This document shows positions 5,545 through 8,810 of a stretch of DNA of 8,810 bases, in pieces. A program made the position numbers and the translations under genes. Source of the stretch: Acetobacteraceae bacterium (GTDB taxonomy: Bacteria > Pseudomonadota > Alphaproteobacteria > Acetobacterales > Acetobacteraceae). A model generated the notes under the pieces. That model was given only the letters and a program-made list of their open reading frames with translations, did not search any database and was not told the origin of the DNA. The stretch lies in assembly GCA_020853405.1 (NCBI GenBank), contig JADYYZ010000139.1, positions 1-8,810 of the forward strand. The letters run 5' to 3'. How positions within the stretch are numbered: the first letter of the stretch is position 1; each line of letters starts with the position of its first letter.

Positions 5545-6995
5545 CCCGACCCGAACCCATGCCCGAAGCGGTGCTGGCGTCGTATCGCCGCGCCGTTTCC
5601 CGCCGCGCGCCCTGGGAAGGACTGTGGCGCGACTGTTTCGACCATTGCCTGCCCGGTCGGCCCGGCCAGGGCGCGGTGCCGGTCTTTGACGGCACCGGCC
5701 CCGACGCGGCCGAGCAGCTGGCGGCCAGCCTGCTCGCCGAGCTCACGCCGCCCTGGGGCAACTGGTTCGGCCTAGTGCCGGCGCGCGCCGATGCCCTGCC
5801 GCCGTTCTCCGCCGCCCTCGAGGACAGCGCCCGCCAGCTCGGCCTCGAGATGGACCGCGCCAACTTCGCGGTCGAGATGCACCAGGCCTTCCTCGACCTC
5901 GTGATCGCCGGCACCGCCGTGCTGCAGGTCGAGGAGAACGCCCCGGGTGAAGCGGCAATGCTGCGCTTCGCCGCCGTGCCACTGCTGGAGGCGGCGCTCG
6001 ACGAAGGGCCGAGCGGGCGGCTCGACACCGTGTTCCGCCGCCAGCAGCTGAGCATCGCCGAGATCCGCGCCCGCTTCCCCGAGGCGCGGCTGCCGAAGGC
6101 ACTTTCCGAGAGCACCGAGGGCGAGCCGCGCCGCTTCGCGGTCATCGAGCGCGTCGCCCCCGATTCCCGCGGCTACGCCTGGCACGCGGTGCTCGACGAC
6201 GCCACGGGCCAGCCGCTGCTGCTCGCCGGCGGCCGTTTCGCGACCTCGCCCTATATCGCCTTCCGCTGGCTGCGCGCCCCCGGCGAGAGCTATGGCCGAA
6301 GCCCGGTGATGAAGGCGCTGCCCGATATCCGCACCGCCAACAAGGTGGTCGAGCTGACGCTGAAGAACGCCTCGATCGCGGTTGCCGGCATCTGGCAGGC
6401 CGAGGACGACGGCGTGCTGAACCCGGCGAACATCCGCCTGGTGCCGGGCGCCATCATTCCCAAGGCGGTCGGCAGCGCCGGCCTCACCCCGCTTGCGGCA
6501 CCCGGCAAGTTCGATGTCTCGCAGCTGGTGCTGTCGGACCTGCGCGCACGCATCCGCCACGCCCTGCTGGCGGATCGTCTGGGGCCGGTGAAGGGCCCGA
6601 CCATGACCGCGACCGAGGTGCTGGAGCGCTCGGCCGAGATGGCGCGGCTGCTGGGCGCCGTCTATGGCAGGCTGCAGACCGAGCTGCTGTCGCCCTTGCT
6701 GCTGCGCTGTGCCGCGATCCTGCGCCGCCGTGGCCTGCTGCCGGCCGAGCACATGCCCGACGGCCAGAACGTCGCCATCGCCTATCGCAGCCCGCTTGCC
6801 CAGGTGCAGGCGCGCGGCGATGCCGCCAACACGCTGCTTTGGCTGGAGGCGGTGGGACGCATGGGTGCCGAGGCCGCGGCCAGTGTCGATGCGGTGGCCG
6901 CCGCGCGGCACCTCGCCCGTGTCCTCGGCGTGGCACCCGAACTGCTGCGCGAGCCGGCCGCGGCCGCCCTGCCGCCCCCTCCATCCGCCGCCTGA
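5541..6995 (+). CDS. phage head-to-tail connecting (portal) protein, podovirus type
   Basis: The 484-residue protein resembles the bacteriophage head-to-tail connecting protein family (portal of T7-like podoviruses). That portal forms the dodecameric ring at one capsid vertex through which DNA is packaged and to which the tail attaches. Family-like segments in order are an N-terminal helix with RRAPWEGLWRDCFDHCLPG (21-39), DGTGPDAAEQLAASLLAELTPP (50-71), an AGTAVLQVEEN segment (123-133), GESYGRSPVMKALPDIRTAN (248-267) and PTMTATEVLER (353-363). A helical crown-like region (about 364-400) follows, then a Pro/Ala-rich C-terminus. The length fits; T7 gp8 is slightly longer. The first ATG lies in the ATGA overlap with the small upstream gene; a second ATG at 5559 is possible, and the ribosome site is poor either way, consistent with coupling. 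It looks intact. Scaffold and capsid genes follow, as in T7-like phages. Confidence 0.9.
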   Translation: MTRPEPMPEAVLASYRRAVSRRAPWEGLWRDCFDHCLPGRPGQGAVPVFDGTGPDAAEQLAASLLAELTPPWGNWFGLVPARADALPPFSAALEDSARQLGLEMDRANFAVEMHQAFLDLVIAGTAVLQVEENAPGEAAMLRFAAVPLLEAALDEGPSGRLDTVFRRQQLSIAEIRARFPEARLPKALSESTEGEPRRFAVIERVAPDSRGYAWHAVLDDATGQPLLLAGGRFATSPYIAFRWLRAPGESYGRSPVMKALPDIRTANKVVELTLKNASIAVAGIWQAEDDGVLNPANIRLVPGAIIPKAVGSAGLTPLAAPGKFDVSQLVLSDLRARIRHALLADRLGPVKGPTMTATEVLERSAEMARLLGAVYGRLQTELLSPLLLRCAAILRRRGLLPAEHMPDGQNVAIAYRSPLAQVQARGDAANTLLWLEAVGRMGAEAAASVDAVAAARHLARVLGVAPELLREPAAAALPPPPSAA

Positions 6996-7009
6996 AGGAA
7001 ACCCCGAGC

Positions 7010-7759
7010 ATGCCCGAGAACCTGCTGGAGCCGGATTCTTCCGGCGCACCCGCTGACACTGCCGCGAAATCGTCCGGACGCCCTGCCGATGTGCCGGAGA
7101 AATTCTGGGATGCCGACAAGGGAGAGATCCGCGTCGATGCCCTGCTGAAGAGCTATCGCGAGCTGGAGCGGCGACTGTCGAAGACGCTGCCGCTGCCGGA
7201 AGGCGACGACGACCAGGAGGCGCGCAGCCGCATCCTGCGCGCGCTGGGCTGGCCGGACAGCGCCGATGGCTACGTGATCGAGCAGCGCCACCCGCTGACC
7301 GGCCCCGACCCGGACATCAACCGCAAACTGCACGACGCCGGCTTCACCTCGCGCCAGGTGCAGCTGGTCTACGACCTTGCCGCCGAGCGGCTGCTGCCGC
7401 TGATCGCCGAGGCCGCTGCCGAGTTCGAGGCCGACCGCGAGCGCCAGCGCCTGGCCGAGCATTTCGGCGGTCCCGAGCGCTTCCAGCGCATCGCCCGCGA
7501 AGTCGGCGCCTGGGGCCGCGCCAACCTCGCGCCGCCGGTGTTCGAGGCGCTGGCCGCGACCTTCGACGGTGTCGTCGCGATGAGCCGCATGATGGAGAAG
7601 GGCGAGCCGAGACTCGCCACCCGCGGCGAGCCCGATGGCGCGCCCGACGAGACCGAGCTGCGCCGCATGATGCGCGATCCGCGCTACTGGCAGAAGCGCG
7701 AGCCGGATTTCGTCGGCCGTGTGACCGAAGGCTTCCGCCGCCTGTTCCCGAACGCCTAG
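7010..7759 (+). CDS. phage capsid assembly (scaffolding) protein
   Basis: The 249-residue, charged, mostly helical protein has no membrane segment. An N-terminal disordered acidic region (1-27) is followed by VPEKFWDADKGEIRVDALLKSYRELERRL (28-56), a pattern typical of T7-like capsid assembly proteins. RILRALGWPDSADGYVIE (74-91) comes next, then a long helical middle with likely coiled-coil (about 120-165). The C-terminal segment is LRRMMRDPRYWQKREPDFVGRVTEGFRRLFP (217-247). Scaffolding proteins chaperone procapsid assembly and leave before or during packaging; their basic C-terminal helix usually contacts the coat protein, which fits this C-terminus. The position between portal and major capsid gene supports the call. 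The ATG at 7010 follows the portal stop by 14 bases, with AAGGA (6995-6999) about 10 bases upstream. No protease motif is visible, so this is a scaffold rather than a maturation protease. Confidence 0.82.
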   Translation: MPENLLEPDSSGAPADTAAKSSGRPADVPEKFWDADKGEIRVDALLKSYRELERRLSKTLPLPEGDDDQEARSRILRALGWPDSADGYVIEQRHPLTGPDPDINRKLHDAGFTSRQVQLVYDLAAERLLPLIAEAAAEFEADRERQRLAEHFGGPERFQRIAREVGAWGRANLAPPVFEALAATFDGVVAMSRMMEKGEPRLATRGEPDGAPDETELRRMMRDPRYWQKREPDFVGRVTEGFRRLFPNA

Positions 7760-7842
7760 ACCCCATCCGATCGCGGGGTCACTCGGCCGGCCTTCCCCGA
7801 CCCGGCCCATCGCGGCGCACCCCTGCGCCGACCCCGCGCCCT

Positions 7843-7889
7843 GCCGGGTGCCGCGTGCGTGCTTCCTCCCCGCGCGCGCGGCACCCGGC
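7843..7889 (+). terminator. 19-bp GC-rich hairpin (terminator or RNA-stability element)
   Basis: GCCGGGTGCCGCG (7843-7855) pairs perfectly with CGCGGCACCCGGC (7877-7889). Pairing continues inward through U7856.G7876, three GC pairs, U7860.G7872 and G7861-C7871 to a 9-base loop, CTTCCTCCC. No T-run follows, so it is not a textbook intrinsic terminator. It is the strongest of the hairpins between scaffold and capsid and could block 3' exonucleases or direct RNase cleavage. Confidence 0.55.
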
Positions 7890-7914
7890 GTCTGGCCCCC
7901 GCCATCCGCCGCCG

Positions 7915-7953
7915 GCCGGCCAACCGCATCGCTCGCGATGCGGCCCGGCCGGC
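7915..7953 (+). other. two-part GC-rich stem-loop
   Basis: An outer 7-bp stem (GCCGGCC 7915-7921 with GGCCGGC 7947-7953) encloses a small internal loop (AA/CCC). An inner stem follows, CCGCATCGC 7924-7932 with GCGATGCGG 7935-7943, effectively 8 bp with a CTCG loop. TTCT follows the structure. This is the second strong hairpin of the stretch between the scaffold and capsid genes, and its function is unknown. Confidence 0.5.
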
Positions 7954-8061
7954 TTCTGCCCGCACTGGCCCGCGCCCGTCTGCCGAAGGCAGGGCACGAC
8001 AAGCCGCGCGCGCAATCCGCCGCCTGTCCCCGACACCCATTTCCGCGAGGTCACCCCCCGC

Positions 8062-8810
8062 ATGGCCATCTCCATCGACCAGGCCTTCGTCAAGCAGTTC
8101 GAGACGGAGGTCCACGAGGCCTTCCAGCGCCTCGGCTCGAAACTCCGCCCGACCGTGCGCAACCGCACCGGCGTGCGCGGCGCCTCCACCACCTTCCAGA
8201 AGGTCGGCAAGGGTATCGCCGGCACCAAGGCCCGCCACGGCGCGGTGCCGGTGATGACGGTCGACCACACCAAGGTCGAGTGCTTCCTGCAGGACTTCTA
8301 CGCCGGCGACTGGATCGACAAGCTCGACGAGATGAAGATCAACATCGACGAGCGCAGCGTCATCGCCAATGCCGGCGCCTACGCGCTGGGCCGCAAGACC
8401 GACGAGCTGATCATCGCGGCGCTCGACGGCACGACCCGCAACGTCACCGGCACCGGCGACCTGGCCGACACCGTCGGCCTGACCAGGGCCAAGGTGCTGG
8501 CGGCGTTCGAGATGCTGGGCAGCGCCGACATCCCCGACGACGGCCAGCGCTTCGCGGTGGTCGGCTGGAAGCAGTGGTCGGACCTGCTCGGCATCCCGGA
8601 ATTCGCCAGCACGCAGTATGTCGGCGATGCCGAGCTGCCCTGGAAGGGCACGCAGATGAAGAAGTGGCTGGGCACCACCTGGATGCCGCATTCCGGCCTG
8701 CCGCTGGTTTCCGGCGTGCGCCAGTGCTTCTGGTTCCACAAGACCGCGGTCGCGCACGCGGTCGGCGCCGAGGTCACCACCGACATCTCCTGGCACGGCG
8801 ACCGCGCCGC
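8062..8810 (+). CDS. phage major capsid protein, N-terminal part
   Basis: The gene runs off the right edge; 249 codons are visible without a stop. The sequence resembles a phage major capsid family found in podovirus-like prophages. It has an N-terminal MAISIDQAFVKQFETEVHEAFQ, then a basic region with RPTVRNRTGVRGAS (29-42) and VGKGIAGTKARHG (48-60). Next come DFYAGDWIDKLDEMKINIDE (78-97), a mid-section with helix LTRAKVLAAFEML (140-152), then KKWLGTTWMPHSGLP (200-214) and CFWFHKTAVAHAVGAEV (222-238). It would form the HK97-fold icosahedral shell; no N-terminal delta domain or protease site is seen, consistent with a separate scaffold protein. The ATG at 8062 has GAGG (8047-8050) 11 bases upstream, a rather long spacing, and no in-frame earlier start. 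It lies 302 bases after the scaffold gene. Confidence 0.88.
   Translation, partial: MAISIDQAFVKQFETEVHEAFQRLGSKLRPTVRNRTGVRGASTTFQKVGKGIAGTKARHGAVPVMTVDHTKVECFLQDFYAGDWIDKLDEMKINIDERSVIANAGAYALGRKTDELIIAALDGTTRNVTGTGDLADTVGLTRAKVLAAFEMLGSADIPDDGQRFAVVGWKQWSDLLGIPEFASTQYVGDAELPWKGTQMKKWLGTTWMPHSGLPLVSGVRQCFWFHKTAVAHAVGAEVTTDISWHGDRA

Larger units (their letters stand above)
7760..8061 (+). promoter_or_regulatory. gene-free, very GC-rich, hairpin-dense stretch between scaffold and major capsid genes
   Basis: No credible gene lies in these 302 bases. Successive inverted repeats fill the first 230 or so. They are 7759-7764/7775-7780 (6 bp, including the scaffold stop), 7785-7790/7802-7807 (6 bp), 7813-7819/7824-7830 (7 bp, CCCC loop), 7843-7861/7871-7889 (19 bp with two G.U pairs), 7915-7921/7947-7953 enclosing 7924-7932/7935-7943, and 7980-7984/7988-7992 (5 bp, GAA loop). 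The last 60 bases are C-rich and little structured and hold the ribosome site GAGG (8047-8050) of the capsid gene. Possible roles are partial termination, RNA processing or mRNA stabilisation that raises capsid expression over scaffold, or a separate structured RNA. No sigma-70 promoter is evident. Confidence 0.6.

Noticed and set aside
5772..7049. 425-codon open frame on the - strand opposite the portal gene
   Set aside because: It is a shadow of the portal coding frame caused by high GC; it shows no start context or recognisable domain.
7756..8796. 346-codon and overlapping - strand open frames across the scaffold-capsid gap and capsid gene
   Set aside because: They are antisense to the capsid and of repetitive Gly/Arg/Ala composition. 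The gap is better explained as a structured non-coding stretch.
1..8810. CRISPR arrays, tRNA or rRNA genes, transposases, integrase
   Set aside because: No regularly spaced repeats, cloverleaf or rRNA signatures, or recombinase motifs were seen on either strand.

Overview
The window is uniformly very GC-rich apart from two short AT-rich islands. It has tightly packed genes with ATGA stop/start overlaps. Codon use, the gene families and a palindromic intergenic repeat of a type I associate with alphaproteobacteria suggest an alphaproteobacterial chromosome, perhaps Rhodospirillales/Acetobacteraceae. That placement rests on recalled family resemblance; no search was run. No rRNA, tRNA, CRISPR array, transposase or integrase was recognised.

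Left part (1-3439), host housekeeping genes on the + strand. These are the 3' end of a type II haloacid dehalogenase, an alpha/beta hydrolase, a stand-alone CinA C-terminal domain protein (PncC-type nicotinamide-nucleotide amidase), and a two-domain glutamine-dependent NAD+ synthetase (NadE). The first three are closely packed and could be co-transcribed. nadE follows a 130-base gap holding a 16-bp palindrome. PncC and NadE both belong to NAD metabolism: PncC deamidates NMN to nicotinate mononucleotide, and NadE amidates nicotinate adenine dinucleotide to NAD+.

Middle part (3459-5325), control region and two small unknown genes. A LexA/CI-like S24-peptidase repressor lies on the - strand, convergent with nadE. 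It is divergent, across an AT-rich intergenic region, from two overlapping + strand genes of unknown function. The second of these has a His...Cys arrangement that may indicate a permuted papain-like thiol hydrolase. It ends in an AT-rich patch sharing a TAGGAA motif with the repressor promoter region. A strong terminator-like hairpin follows.

Right part (5326-8810), phage head module on the + strand. It has a small Pro/Ala-rich protein with a conserved-looking tail, a podovirus-type head-to-tail connector (portal), a capsid assembly (scaffolding) protein, a 302-base gene-free stretch dense in GC-rich hairpins, and the 5' part of the major capsid gene. The portal-scaffold-capsid order is that of T7-like podoviruses, but it sits behind a lysogeny-style repressor. 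No integrase, replication gene, phage RNA polymerase or terminase is visible. The element is either a prophage whose remaining genes lie to the right, or a reduced, domesticated phage. The most interesting points are the hairpin array between scaffold and capsid, the possible thiol hydrolase, and the shared motif in the two AT-rich islands.
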